Shown here in pieces: positions 37,085 through 45,608 of a DNA stretch of 64,000 nt (the first letter of the stretch is position 1; every line of letters starts with the position of its first letter). A program made the translations under genes and the position numbers. This DNA is from Akkermansiaceae bacterium (GTDB taxonomy: Bacteria; Verrucomicrobiota; Verrucomicrobiia; Verrucomicrobiales; Akkermansiaceae): contig JAGYIT010000016.1 in assembly GCA_018402445.1 (NCBI GenBank), positions 306,552 to 370,551 on the forward strand, read 5' to 3'. Under the pieces are notes generated by a model. The model made no database searches. It saw only the letters and a program-made list of their open reading frames with translations, and had not been told where the DNA came from.

Positions 37085-37089
37085 CTCTA

Positions 37090-37323
37090 ATGAGCAGCAT
37101 CAAGACACACGTAAAAAAAGGCGACCAGGTTCAGATCATCGCCGGCAACCACAAGGGCAAGAAGGGCACCGTCCTCAACGTCAACGCGGCCAAGGGCCAG
37201 GTCGTTGTCGAAGGCGGCCGCACCGTCCAGAAAGCAGTCCGTCGTTCCGAAGCCGATCCTGATGGCGGCATCAAGACCGTTGACGCCCCCGTCCACATCT
37301 CCAACGTAAAGAAATTGGGCTAA
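37090..37323 (+). CDS. rplX: 50S ribosomal protein L24
   Basis: This 77-residue L24 is an early 50S assembly protein with a KOW fold. [28 protein letters not shown] is its core. It is on the short side but complete. It lies between rplN and rplE. Confidence 0.95.
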   Translation: MSSIKTHVKKGDQVQIIAGNHKGKKGTVLNVNAAKGQVVVEGGRTVQKAVRRSEADPDGGIKTVDAPVHISNVKKLG

Positions 37324-37387
37324 GCCTTTCACGAGGCCGCCCGCGCTTAAGCGTAAACATAAACCACGCGCTGACCCGCTGAAACCA

Positions 37388-37984
37388 ATGAGCACACCCG
37401 CACTACTGCAACACTACAAAGACAAGGTGGTTCCGAGCCTCACCAAGAAGCTCGGCTACACCAACCCGCACCAAGTCCCGCGGCTTGAGAAAATCATCGT
37501 AACCTCCTGTATGGGCAAAGCCCCGGACCGCAAGGTGGCCGTCGATGACGCCGTGACCGAGATCTCCAAGATCACCGGACAGAAGCCTTCCATCACTTTC
37601 TCGAAGAAGGCCGTCGCCAACTTCAAGCTCCGCGAGAACGAGCCCCTTGGCGCCCGCGTGACCCTCCGCGGCGAGCGCATGTGGGAGTTCCTCCACCGGT
37701 TCATCAACGTCACCGCACCGAACATCCGCGACTTCCGGGGCATCTCCTCCAAATCCTTCGACGGACGCGGAAACTACGCCTGCGGCATCTCCGACCAGAC
37801 GATCTTCCCAGAGATCGAGCTCGACCAGGTGAAGCGCCAGATCGGCTTCGACCTCATTTTCGTCACATCCGCCCCCACCGACAACGAAGGCCGTGAGCTC
37901 CTCATCGAGCTGGGCATGCCTTTCCGCGATACCAAAAAAGCCGATGTGGCCGATGTGGCCGCCGCTGAACCTGCCATCGCATAA
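37388..37984 (+). CDS. rplE: 50S ribosomal protein L5
   Basis: This 198-residue L5 binds 5S rRNA. VPRLEKIIVTSCMGKA, the TGQKPSITFSKKAVANFKLREN block and GRGNYACGISDQTIFPEIELDQV are standard. A ~20-residue Ala/Asp-rich tail is extra. rpsH follows after 34 bp, so the usual rpsN is missing. Confidence 0.96.
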   Translation: MSTPALLQHYKDKVVPSLTKKLGYTNPHQVPRLEKIIVTSCMGKAPDRKVAVDDAVTEISKITGQKPSITFSKKAVANFKLRENEPLGARVTLRGERMWEFLHRFINVTAPNIRDFRGISSKSFDGRGNYACGISDQTIFPEIELDQVKRQIGFDLIFVTSAPTDNEGRELLIELGMPFRDTKKADVADVAAAEPAIA

Positions 37985-38018
37985 CCCTTACCCAACCACT
38001 TAAAAGGAAACCACCACC

Positions 38019-38414
38019 ATGGCCGTTCTCACAGATCCCATCTCCGACTTCCTCACCCGTTTCAAAAACGCGGCGCGTGCAGGCAACGAGACATTCACCG
38101 CCCCCTATTCCAAGATCAAGGCCGACATCGCCGAGATCCTCAAGCAGGAAGGCTACCTCTGGAAATACGAAGTCGTCACCGGCGAGCGCACCGAGCTGAA
38201 AGTCAGCCCGAAATTCGTCGATGGCCGCCCCGTCCTCACCGACCTCAAGCGCGTCTCGAAACCCGGCCGCCGCCACTACGTCGGCTCGCAGGAAATCCCG
38301 CGTGTCCTGTCCGGCCTGGGCATTTCGATCCTTTCCACCCCGAAAGGCATCATGTCCGGCGCATCCGCCAAGCGCCAGAAGCTCGGCGGCGAACTCCTCG
38401 CCAACATCTGGTAA
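38019..38414 (+). CDS. rpsH: 30S ribosomal protein S8
   Basis: This 131-residue S8 binds helix 21 of 16S rRNA; in E. coli it also represses the spc operon. DPISDFLTRFKNAARAG at the start and GISILSTPKGIMSGASAKRQKLGGELLANIW at the end identify it. An AAAGGA sequence is upstream. Confidence 0.96.
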   Translation: MAVLTDPISDFLTRFKNAARAGNETFTAPYSKIKADIAEILKQEGYLWKYEVVTGERTELKVSPKFVDGRPVLTDLKRVSKPGRRHYVGSQEIPRVLSGLGISILSTPKGIMSGASAKRQKLGGELLANIW

Positions 38415-38439
38415 CCCCGAACCCGAACCACATAACACC

Positions 38440-38979
38440 ATGTCACGAGTCGGACTCAAACCAATCTCCCTGCCCGAAAAAGTCGCCGTCAAGGTCGAGG
38501 GCAACACCGTCCAGGTCGAAGGCCCCAAGGGCAAACTCGACTTCGCGGTCCCTGCGGGCATCTCGCTGAAGGCCGAGGACGGAAACGTCATCGTATCCCG
38601 CGCCACCGAGCAACGCGAACACCGCGCCCTCCACGGCACCGTGCGCAGCATCGTCAACAACATGATCACCGGCGTCTCCACGGGTTTCGTCAAGGATCTT
38701 GAAATTCACGGAGTCGGTCTTCGCGCCGCCGTGAAGGGATCGGACCTCGACCTTTCCCTCGGCCGCTCGCACCCGCTCCTCCACCCCATCCCATCCGGCC
38801 TCACGGTCACAGTGAACGAAAACACCAAGATCAAGGTAGAGGGAATCGACAAGCAGCTCGTCGGCCAGTTCGCCGCCGAAGTCCGCGGCTTCTACCCGCC
38901 CGAGCCTTACAAGGGCAAGGGAGTCCGCTACGTCGGCGAGAAAGTCCGCCGCAAGGAAGGCAAAAGCGTCGGCAAGTAA
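38440..38979 (+). CDS. rplF: 50S ribosomal protein L6
   Basis: This 179-residue L6 is located near the factor-binding site. SRVGLKPISLPEKV, then VEGPKGKLDF and the C-terminal RGFYPPEPYKGKGVRYVGEKVRRKEGKS are diagnostic. Upstream in-frame codons to 38221 lie inside rpsH and were not used. Confidence 0.96.
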   Translation: MSRVGLKPISLPEKVAVKVEGNTVQVEGPKGKLDFAVPAGISLKAEDGNVIVSRATEQREHRALHGTVRSIVNNMITGVSTGFVKDLEIHGVGLRAAVKGSDLDLSLGRSHPLLHPIPSGLTVTVNENTKIKVEGIDKQLVGQFAAEVRGFYPPEPYKGKGVRYVGEKVRRKEGKSVGK

Positions 38980-38999
38980 CCTAGAACACATCTATCTTC

Positions 39000-39356
39000 A
39001 TGAGCACCATCCAACGCAAATCCATCCGCCAGCGGATCCACAGCCGCATCCGCCGCAAGGTGGCCGGCACACCGGAGCGCCCTCGCCTCGCGGTCTATTT
39101 TTCGAACCAGCACGTTTACGCGCAGCTGATCGACGACTCCGCCGGCCGAACGCTCGCCTCCGCCTCCACGATGGACAAGAGCTTCGAAGGCAACGCCTCC
39201 AATATCGCCTCCGCCCAGAAGGTCGGACAGCTTGTCGCCGAGCGCGCCCAGGCAGCCAACATCTCCGACGTGGTCTTCGACCGCGGAGGCCACCTCTATC
39301 ATGGCAAGGTGAAAGCCCTCGCCGACGCAGCCCGCGAAGCCGGCCTTAAATTCTAA
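39000..39356 (+). CDS. rplR: 50S ribosomal protein L18
   Basis: This 118-residue L18 binds 5S rRNA with L5 and L25. [29 protein letters not shown] and the [28 protein letters not shown] end are standard. It lies 12 bp before rpsE. Confidence 0.96.
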   Translation: MSTIQRKSIRQRIHSRIRRKVAGTPERPRLAVYFSNQHVYAQLIDDSAGRTLASASTMDKSFEGNASNIASAQKVGQLVAERAQAANISDVVFDRGGHLYHGKVKALADAAREAGLKF

Positions 39357-39368
39357 TCCACCCATCAC

Positions 39369-40094
39369 ATGGCAACTACTTCAGAAAATGAATCCGCACC
39401 GGTCGCAGCGACCCCAGCGGCAAGCCCGACTTCCCAAGCCCCTCCGGCGACCGCTCCCCAATCCGAAGCCCGCTCCGGCGGCTATCAGGGCGGGGGCGGC
39501 GGTGGACAAGGCCGCGGAGGATTCGGCGGCGGCGGCGGATTTGGCGGCGGCGGCGGTGGCCGTGGTCGCGGCGGCCCGCGCCGTGAGGAGCGCCAGGCGC
39601 TCACCGACGCCGATGGCAACGAGCTTTCCGAAAAGGTCGTCTTCATCAACCGTTGCGCCAAGGTCGTCAAAGGCGGCCGTCGCTTCAGCTTCTCGGCCCT
39701 AGTGGTCTGCGGCGACAAGCTCGGCAAGGTCGGTCTCGGCTTCGGCAAGGCGAACGAGGTGGCGGATGCCATCAAGAAAGCCAGCGAAGCGGCTCGCAAG
39801 GTTCTGAAGCCGATGAACATCGTGGACGGAACGATCCCCCACGAGATCTACGCCGAATTCGGCGGCGGCAAAGTCCTCCTCAAGCCCGCATCGCCCGGAA
39901 CGGGGATCATCGCCGGCGGCGGTGTCCGCGCCGTCTGCGAAGCGGTCGGCATCCGCGATGTCCTCGCGAAATCCATGGGTTCCTCCAACCACGCCAACGT
40001 GGTCAAGGCCACCCTCAAAGCCCTCTCCTCCGTCCGCACCCGCGACCAGATCCTCGGATCCCGCGGCAAGAAGAAAAAAGAGAAAGCCATCTAG
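39369..40094 (+). CDS. rpsE: 30S ribosomal protein S5 with Gly-rich N-terminal extension
   Basis: This 241-residue S5 guards decoding accuracy and the mRNA entry. The core from about residue 84 ([28 protein letters not shown]) to the [13 protein letters not shown] end is normal. Ahead of it is a ~75-residue extension with Ala/Pro-rich then GGGG/RGRGG-rich stretches, similar in style to the S3 tail. rpmD, which often follows, is absent; a 99-bp spacer with an inverted repeat precedes rplO. Confidence 0.96.
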   Translation: MATTSENESAPVAATPAASPTSQAPPATAPQSEARSGGYQGGGGGGQGRGGFGGGGGFGGGGGGRGRGGPRREERQALTDADGNELSEKVVFINRCAKVVKGGRRFSFSALVVCGDKLGKVGLGFGKANEVADAIKKASEAARKVLKPMNIVDGTIPHEIYAEFGGGKVLLKPASPGTGIIAGGGVRAVCEAVGIRDVLAKSMGSSNHANVVKATLKALSSVRTRDQILGSRGKKKKEKAI

Positions 40095-40100
40095 GATGGC

Positions 40101-40182
40101 GTTAGAAGTTATTTGTTATTGGTTATTAGGTATCCACTACAAATAGCTCTTCCCGTATAACTTCTAACCAATAACGTTTAAC
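40101..40182. repeat. inverted repeat between rpsE and rplO
   Basis: GTTAGAAGTTAT (40101-40112) is the exact complement of ATAACTTCTAAC (40157-40168), and the arms continue with TTATTGGTTA-type words. Its A+T content contrasts with the genes around it. Confidence 0.75.
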
Positions 40183-40193
40183 CACACACAAAA

Positions 40194-40691
40194 ATGGAAC
40201 TCCACAATCTAAAGCCGAATCCCGGCGCCAAACACCGCACGAAACGCCTCGGTTCGGGCGAAAGCTCGGGTCTCGGCAAGACCTCGGGCAAAGGCAACAA
40301 GGGTCAGAAAGCCCGTTCCGGCAGCGGCACCCGCGTCGGTTTCGAAGGTGGCCAGATGCCCCTCCACCGCCGTCTGCCCAAGCGCGGCTTCAACAACTTC
40401 GACTTCCGCGATGTATTCATCGTCGTCAACGTTGGCGATCTCGACGACCGCTTCGAGTCCGGCGCGGTCATCAATGAGAAATCCCTCCGCGAGGCGGGTC
40501 TCGTCAACGGCCCCTGCGACAAGATCAAGCTCCTCGGCGACGGCGAGGTCGAGAAAGCCTTCACCGTCTGCTTCCACAAGGTCAGCAAGACCGCCCGTGA
40601 GAAGATCGAGAAGGCTGGCGGCAGCTTCACCGAGCCCGCCCCGAAAACACGAACCCCCGCCAAGGCGGAAAGCGCCGACACGGAAGCTTGA
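40194..40691 (+). CDS. rplO: 50S ribosomal protein L15
   Basis: This 165-residue L15 is a late assembly protein of the 50S core. LHNLKPNPGAKHRTKRLGSGESSGLGKTSGKGNKGQKARSG identifies it. A Pro/Ala/Glu-rich tail is slightly long. It is followed by a perfect 12-bp hairpin and then secY. Confidence 0.96.
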   Translation: MELHNLKPNPGAKHRTKRLGSGESSGLGKTSGKGNKGQKARSGSGTRVGFEGGQMPLHRRLPKRGFNNFDFRDVFIVVNVGDLDDRFESGAVINEKSLREAGLVNGPCDKIKLLGDGEVEKAFTVCFHKVSKTAREKIEKAGGSFTEPAPKTRTPAKAESADTEA

Positions 40692-40720
40692 CCCCGCGCG
40701 ACCCCCACATGACCTGATTT

Positions 40721-40750
40721 CGGAAAGGAAGCCTCGCCGCTTCCTTTCCG
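40721..40750 (+). terminator. perfect 12-bp hairpin between rplO and secY
   Basis: CGGAAAGGAAGC pairs exactly with GCTTCCTTTCCG around a six-base CTCGCC loop. No T-run follows (CGTGATGAAA), so it may be a processing or attenuation site and not a simple terminator. Confidence 0.55.
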
Positions 40751-40779
40751 CGTGATGAAAGCCCGCTCCCGAGCTTCTC

Positions 40780-40815
40780 CATTTGAAGTTTGAATTTTAA
40801 AATTTGAAATTTCCC
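40780..40815. repeat. TTTGAAATT word repeat upstream of secY
   Basis: TTTGAAGTTTGAATTTTAAAATTTGAAATTT lies a few bases before the secY start and nearly equals the islands before fusA and map. Confidence 0.75.
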
Positions 40816-40823
40816 AAACCACC

Positions 40824-42320
40824 ATGATCTCCGCCTTCGCGAACACCTGGAAAATCCCCGAACTGCGGGATCGCATCCTTTTCACCCTAGCCCTCATCGT
40901 CATCGTCCGCCTCGGCGTGCATATCACCCTGCCGGGTGTTGACGCTTCCGTGATCAAGGCGTGGCTCGACGATGTGGCGAAGCAGGATGCGACGAATCCC
41001 GGCGGCGGCATGACCGCGCTGCTCACAATCTTCTCCGGCGGTGGCCTTACCCAAGCGGGCGTTTTCGCCCTTGGCATCATGCCCTACATCTCCGCATCCA
41101 TCATGGTGCAGCTCATGACGGCGATCGTGCCCAAGTTCTCCAAGCTCGCTCGCGAGGATGGCGGCCGCCAGAAGATCACCCAATACACCCGCTACATCAC
41201 CATCGTGATCGCGCTCGTGCAGGGTTACTTCGTCGCGCAATCCCTGACCAAGCCCGAGAGCATTCCCTACATGCAGGGCGTCTCAAAATTTGGCGAACTT
41301 GTCCCGGATCCCTCCGTTACGTGGCTCATGCTCACCGTGCTCACCATCGTCGCGGGCACCATCCTGCTGATGTGGATCGGCGACCAGATCACCGAAAAAG
41401 GCATCGGTAACGGCATTTCCATCATCATCACGGTGAACATCATCTCCGCCCTCCCCGGCGCACTGATCCAGGCATGGGGCTATTTCACTGACGGCGATCC
41501 TTTCAAGGCAATCATGATGGTCGTGATGATCGCTCTCCTTCTCATCGTCATCGCAGGCACCATCTCGATCACTCAAGCTCAGCGCCGCATCGCTGTGCAA
41601 TACGCGAAGCGCGTCGTCGGACGCAAGCAGTTCGGCGGGCAAACGCAATACCTCCCCCTAAAGGTCAACTACGCCGGCGTGATGCCCATCATCTTCGCTA
41701 CGGCTGTCCTTTCCCTGCCTCCCATCATGCTGAACTGGTTCTTCGCCGGGCAGCCATGGGCCACCAAGCTCTACGGCGAACTCGTTGGCGGCGGCATGTG
41801 GTATTACATCCTCGGCGGTATCGGTATCTTCCTCTTCTCCTACTTCTGGGTCGCCATGATGTTCCAGCCCTCCCAGATCGCGGAAGACCTCAAGCGCAAC
41901 GGCGGCTACATCCCCGGCCAGCGCCCCGGCAAGCCCACCGCCGAATTCCTCGACTACACGATGACCCGTCTCACCTTCGCGGGCGCCCTGTTCCTAGCTC
42001 TCCTTTTCTTCCTGCCAGCCCTCATCGGGAAACTCGTGGGTCTCCCCCCCGGATCCCTCGTCCTCCAGTTCTTCGGCGGCACCTCACTGCTGATCATGGT
42101 CGGCGTCGTCCTCGACGTGATGCGCCAGGTGGAAACCCACTTACTCCAGAAACACTACGACGGCTTCCTGCGGAAAGGCAAACTCAAGGGTCGCTACGAC
42201 CGCCTCGCTAACCAGAGTAATGCCGCTCCGCGCAACGCGATCGTCTATCTTTGGGTCGTCATCGCCGCCCTCGTTGTCCTCGGCATCACCGCCTATATTT
42301 ACAACGGCACCAAGGGCTGA
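40824..42320 (+). CDS. secY: preprotein translocase subunit SecY
   Basis: This 498-residue channel protein of the Sec translocon has about ten membrane helices. The start region IPELRDRILFTLALIVIVRLGVHI, the plug region and ITEKGIGNGISIIITVNII are standard, and the C-terminal cytoplasmic loops include RPGKPTAEFLDYTMTRLT. SecY passes unfolded proteins across the inner membrane with SecE, SecG and SecA. It is followed closely by adk and map as in many genomes. Confidence 0.96.
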   Translation: MISAFANTWKIPELRDRILFTLALIVIVRLGVHITLPGVDASVIKAWLDDVAKQDATNPGGGMTALLTIFSGGGLTQAGVFALGIMPYISASIMVQLMTAIVPKFSKLAREDGGRQKITQYTRYITIVIALVQGYFVAQSLTKPESIPYMQGVSKFGELVPDPSVTWLMLTVLTIVAGTILLMWIGDQITEKGIGNGISIIITVNIISALPGALIQAWGYFTDGDPFKAIMMVVMIALLLIVIAGTISITQAQRRIAVQYAKRVVGRKQFGGQTQYLPLKVNYAGVMPIIFATAVLSLPPIMLNWFFAGQPWATKLYGELVGGGMWYYILGGIGIFLFSYFWVAMMFQPSQIAEDLKRNGGYIPGQRPGKPTAEFLDYTMTRLTFAGALFLALLFFLPALIGKLVGLPPGSLVLQFFGGTSLLIMVGVVLDVMRQVETHLLQKHYDGFLRKGKLKGRYDRLANQSNAAPRNAIVYLWVVIAALVVLGITAYIYNGTKG

Positions 42321-42355
42321 ATCACCCAAGCGGTTGGCTTCCGCCCCCTGTCCCG

Positions 42356-43021
42356 ATGCGTATCGTCCTACTCGGCCCGCCCGCTTCGGGAAAGGGAACC
42401 CAAGGCCGCAGGCTCTCCGCGAGCCTCGGCCTCGCCTACCTCAGCACCGGCGCGCTGCTCCGCGAAAACGTCGCGAACCGCACCCCGCTCGGCCTAGCCG
42501 CCGCGCCCATCCTCGCCCGCGGCGAATACCTTCCCGACGACCTGATGTGCCCCATCCTTGCCGATTGGCTGGTAAAGCATGACTCCGGCCCCGGCTGGGT
42601 GCTCGACGGTTTCCCCCGCCGCATGCCGCAGGCGGAGTTCCTAGACCAGTGGCTTGCGGAAAATGGAGTGAAACTCGATGCCGCTGTCGCGCTCGAAGCC
42701 CCTTTCGATGAACTCCTCCGCCGCACCCGCGAGCGCGTCGAGTGTCCCGGCTGCCGCTGGTCCGGCCAGCGCCCCGAGCTCTCCGAAGGCGACCTCTGCC
42801 CGAAATGCGGACACCCAGCCGCCGCCCGCGACGACGACCACGAGGAGAATTTCCGCAGCCGCCACACTGAATTCACCGACCTCACCGTGCCCGTGATCGA
42901 CTTCTACCAAACCTCCGGCAGGCTCATCTCCGTCCCCGCCTCCGGGACCAAGCACGAAACCGCCGCCATCATCCTAAGTCATCTCAACCGTCCGGACTCT
43001 TCCTTGAAGATTGAAATTTGA
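42356..43021 (+). CDS. adk: adenylate kinase with zinc LID
   Basis: This 221-residue adenylate kinase makes ADP from ATP and AMP. The P-loop GPPASGKGTQ lies at residues 7-16, the AMP-binding STGALLREN and LDGFPRRMPQAEFL follow, and the LID has four Cys (CPGC...CPKC), which should bind zinc. The last codons (SSLKIEI and stop) come from a TTGAAATT repeat, so the native end may have been replaced. It lies 35 bp after secY. Confidence 0.93.
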   Translation: MRIVLLGPPASGKGTQGRRLSASLGLAYLSTGALLRENVANRTPLGLAAAPILARGEYLPDDLMCPILADWLVKHDSGPGWVLDGFPRRMPQAEFLDQWLAENGVKLDAAVALEAPFDELLRRTRERVECPGCRWSGQRPELSEGDLCPKCGHPAAARDDDHEENFRSRHTEFTDLTVPVIDFYQTSGRLISVPASGTKHETAAIILSHLNRPDSSLKIEI

Positions 43022-43036
43022 AATTTGAAATTTCCC
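43006..43036. repeat. TTGAAAT heptamer repeat across the adk stop
   Basis: TTGAAGATTGAAATTTGAAATTTGAAATTT is a tandem TTGAAAT word. It encodes the last adk codons and the stop, and lies just before map. Confidence 0.85.
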
Positions 43037-43039
43037 GCC

Positions 43040-43837
43040 ATGCGCACCCGCATCCCCATCAAGTCCCCGAAGGAAATCGAACGCATGCGCGAGTCCGGCC
43101 GCATCGCCTCGGATATCCTCCAGCAGCTCGCCGCCGCCGTCGCGCCCGGCGTCACCACCAAGGAGATCGACAACCTCGCCGCCGATCTCATGGAGAAAAA
43201 CGGCTGCAAGAGCGCTTTTCTCAACTACCGCGGCTTCTCCGGCCAGATCTGCATCTCGTTGAACGAGGAGGTCGTCCACGGCATCGGCGGCCCGCGCCGC
43301 ATCCAGCCTGGCGATATCCTCAAGATCGACGTCGGCATCATCAAATCCGGTTTCATCGGCGACAACGCCACCACCGTCGCCTGCGGGGAAATCCCACTGG
43401 AAACGAAGCGCCTCCTCGCCGTCACCGAGCAATCCCTTTACGAGGCCATCGCCAAGGCCCGCCCCGGCCGCAAGCTCGCCGACCTCTGCGGAGCCGTCTC
43501 CGAGTTCGCCGAGCCCTTCGGCTTCAGTATCGTCCGCGAATTCGTCGGCCACGGCGTTGGTAGGAAGCTCCACGAGGAGCCGCAGGTGCCGAACTTCCGC
43601 CCGCGCGGAAAATCCCCGACCCTCATGCCCGGCATGACCCTCGCCATCGAGCCCATGGTCAACGCTGGAGTCCCCGAAGTCCGCATCCTCGACGACGGCT
43701 GGACCGTCATCACCGCCGACCGCAAGCCCTCCGCCCACTTCGAGCACACCGTGCTCATCACCCACGGCGACCCCGAGATCCTCACCGACCGCCCCCGCCG
43801 TGCCCTCCCCGAGCAACTCGGCATCCCACCGCTGTAG
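43040..43837 (+). CDS. map: methionine aminopeptidase type I
   Basis: This 265-residue enzyme removes the starting Met from new proteins. The five metal ligands are visible: Asp in LKIDVG, Asp in IGDNATT, His in VGHGVGRKLHEEP, Glu in AIEPMV and Glu in FEHTVLIT. ATG 43040 was chosen over a TTG at 43025 inside a repeat. It is the last gene of the cluster; infA, rpmJ, rpsM and rpoA do not follow. Confidence 0.95.
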   Translation: MRTRIPIKSPKEIERMRESGRIASDILQQLAAAVAPGVTTKEIDNLAADLMEKNGCKSAFLNYRGFSGQICISLNEEVVHGIGGPRRIQPGDILKIDVGIIKSGFIGDNATTVACGEIPLETKRLLAVTEQSLYEAIAKARPGRKLADLCGAVSEFAEPFGFSIVREFVGHGVGRKLHEEPQVPNFRPRGKSPTLMPGMTLAIEPMVNAGVPEVRILDDGWTVITADRKPSAHFEHTVLITHGDPEILTDRPRRALPEQLGIPPL

Positions 43838-43940
43838 GCGTGATTCGCATCGCCACACTTCTAATCCGGCGCGTCTCCGCTCCTCGTGTGTAACCTGGTA
43901 TCCGCATTTGGATAGCGGATGGGGTGCGCAACTCGGTCAT

Positions 43941-44192
43941 CCTAAAATCCGCAGTTCAAACGAAGATTTTCACCGCAAAGGCGCAGAGGTCGCAGAGGGA
44001 ACGCTGAGAAGAGTTTGTGTTTCGGGATAGTGCAGGGCATTTTTCACGGCAATTCCATTTCACCCATTGGGTGAACCATGCAGTTCCATCGTTTTTCCAA
44101 ATTTTCTATCTTCCCACATGCAAGGCTCTGCGTTCCTTTGCGACCTCTGCGACTCTGCGGTGAAAAATTGATACCCAACTGCGGTATTTAGG
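43941..44192. mobile_element. MITE-like element with IS1380-type ends
   Basis: This 252-bp unit begins CCTAAAATCCGCAGTT and ends AACTGCGGTATTTAGG. The ends are inverted and like the right end of the IS1380-type remnant at 16869. The 5-bp sequence GTCAT flanks it on both sides (43936-43940 and 44193-44197), as expected of a target duplication. Internally a second inverted repeat of ~42 bp (TTTTCACCGC...CGCAGAGG, 43967-44008 and about 44126-44168) is present. There is no coding frame, so it would need a transposase made elsewhere. Confidence 0.8.
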
Positions 44193-44244
44193 GTCATGCG
44201 ACGTCCGCTCATCCGGCGTATCGCGGCGCGGTCAGCCGGTATTC

Positions 44245-45516
44245 TCAGGGCTGCCTGCGTTTGGCGAGGGAGCGGACTACGGGTTCGGGGAGGTTGGCGG
44301 AGTCGATCCAGCGTTGGGCGGCGGCGGGTTCGCGGTCGAGCCATGCTCCGAGGGAGCGCGAATACATGCGGTTGCGCATGTCATTTGCCTTAATGAGGCC
44401 GATCTGTCCGGCGGCGACATCGGGAGCCTTGTCGAAGGCGTTCCAGACGAAATGCATGACCATGCTGTCGTCCACATCGGCGGGATGGCGGTTCATCAGC
44501 GCGGCGGCGGCCTGTGGGTTCTGGCGCGCCTCAACGGTGACGAGGCCGCGGAGCGCGCGCGAACGGGCACCGCCTTCCGGCAGGTTCGCGAAAGAGGCGA
44601 GCGCGGCGTTCTTATCGGTTTTCGCCCATTCCTCGAAGACTTCATCGACGCTGCGGGTGGATGCCTCGCCGAGATTAGCGAGCAGCCATGAGGCGGTGCC
44701 GGCCGGATCGGATTTGGCCATTTCCTCGGCGAAGCGAGCCGTCGCCCCGTCGCGCAAACGCGGATCGGAAAGGCCGGCGATCCATGATTTCGCGGCTTCC
44801 GCTCCCCCTTTCATGAGGTGGGGAATCATCGTCTGGAGCGCCGCACCGCGCTCGCTGCCGAAGGGAAGGCCTTGGAGCAGTTCGGTGGCGCGGGTCGGGT
44901 TGGTGGCGGCGAGGCTGCGGATGATGCCGACCATGTAGGGATTCGCCTCCTCGCCCTCGTGGCTTGACTCAGCCCATGCGATGGCGGATTCCGGGTCGCG
45001 GCTGGCCCATGCGGAGAGGACGGTGTTGGTGGCCATGCCGCCGCGGGTGTTCTCCGTGGTGTATGCGAGCGCGGCCATCGGATCGACTTCCGCCCAGGCG
45101 GTGAGAAGCATGGCGTATTCACCCATCCGCGCCTCGGTGATGCCAAGGCCGCGGAACTTGGCTACGGCTGCCTCGAATTCGGAGGGGGCGAGGGAATCGA
45201 TCCAGGAAAGCATGGCTCGGCTGCGGTCGAGGGCGTTTTCACCGCGGACAATTTCCTCCATTTTCGCGAGGCGCTCATCGATGGTGGCGGTGGAGCGGTC
45301 GCTACCCATGCGTGGAGTGCGGGAGGCGGTATCGCGGCGCGAAGAGCCGCCGTCGCGGTTGGAGGAGATCCTTTCACTGGAAACCTGTTGGGCGCGCTCG
45401 AGGAGCTCATCGGCCTCGCTGCTCCCTGCGGAGCCGCCGGTGAGTTTTCCCGCCACAAATCCGCCGAGACCCACTGCGAGGCAGGCGGCGCTTACGTTGG
45501 TTGCATTCCATTTCAT
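44245..45516 (-). CDS. membrane-anchored helical-repeat protein
   Basis: This 423-residue protein has an N-terminal hydrophobic segment (ATNVSAACLAVGLGGFVAGKL) and then a long helical region with repeats of about 35 residues (for example DPMAALAYTTENTRGG..., DPESAIAWAESSHEG..., NPTRATELLQGLPFG..., DPAGTASWLLANL...). The pattern of W-A and D-P starts recalls helical-repeat secreted proteins common in Verrucomicrobiota. I know of no function. ATG 45516 was chosen because codons upstream are not hydrophobic or conserved in style. It is divergent from the lipoprotein gene, 92 bp away. Confidence 0.7.
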   Translation of the reverse strand: MKWNATNVSAACLAVGLGGFVAGKLTGGSAGSSEADELLERAQQVSSERISSNRDGGSSRRDTASRTPRMGSDRSTATIDERLAKMEEIVRGENALDRSRAMLSWIDSLAPSEFEAAVAKFRGLGITEARMGEYAMLLTAWAEVDPMAALAYTTENTRGGMATNTVLSAWASRDPESAIAWAESSHEGEEANPYMVGIIRSLAATNPTRATELLQGLPFGSERGAALQTMIPHLMKGGAEAAKSWIAGLSDPRLRDGATARFAEEMAKSDPAGTASWLLANLGEASTRSVDEVFEEWAKTDKNAALASFANLPEGGARSRALRGLVTVEARQNPQAAAALMNRHPADVDDSMVMHFVWNAFDKAPDVAAGQIGLIKANDMRNRMYSRSLGAWLDREPAAAQRWIDSANLPEPVVRSLAKRRQP

Positions 45517-45608
45517 AAATCTTCGTGATGTTCGTCTTAAACTGAGAGTCCTCAATGTGGAATATATCTTATTCTTGCACCCGTCCCGGGGTCTGCGATG
45601 CTCGCCTG

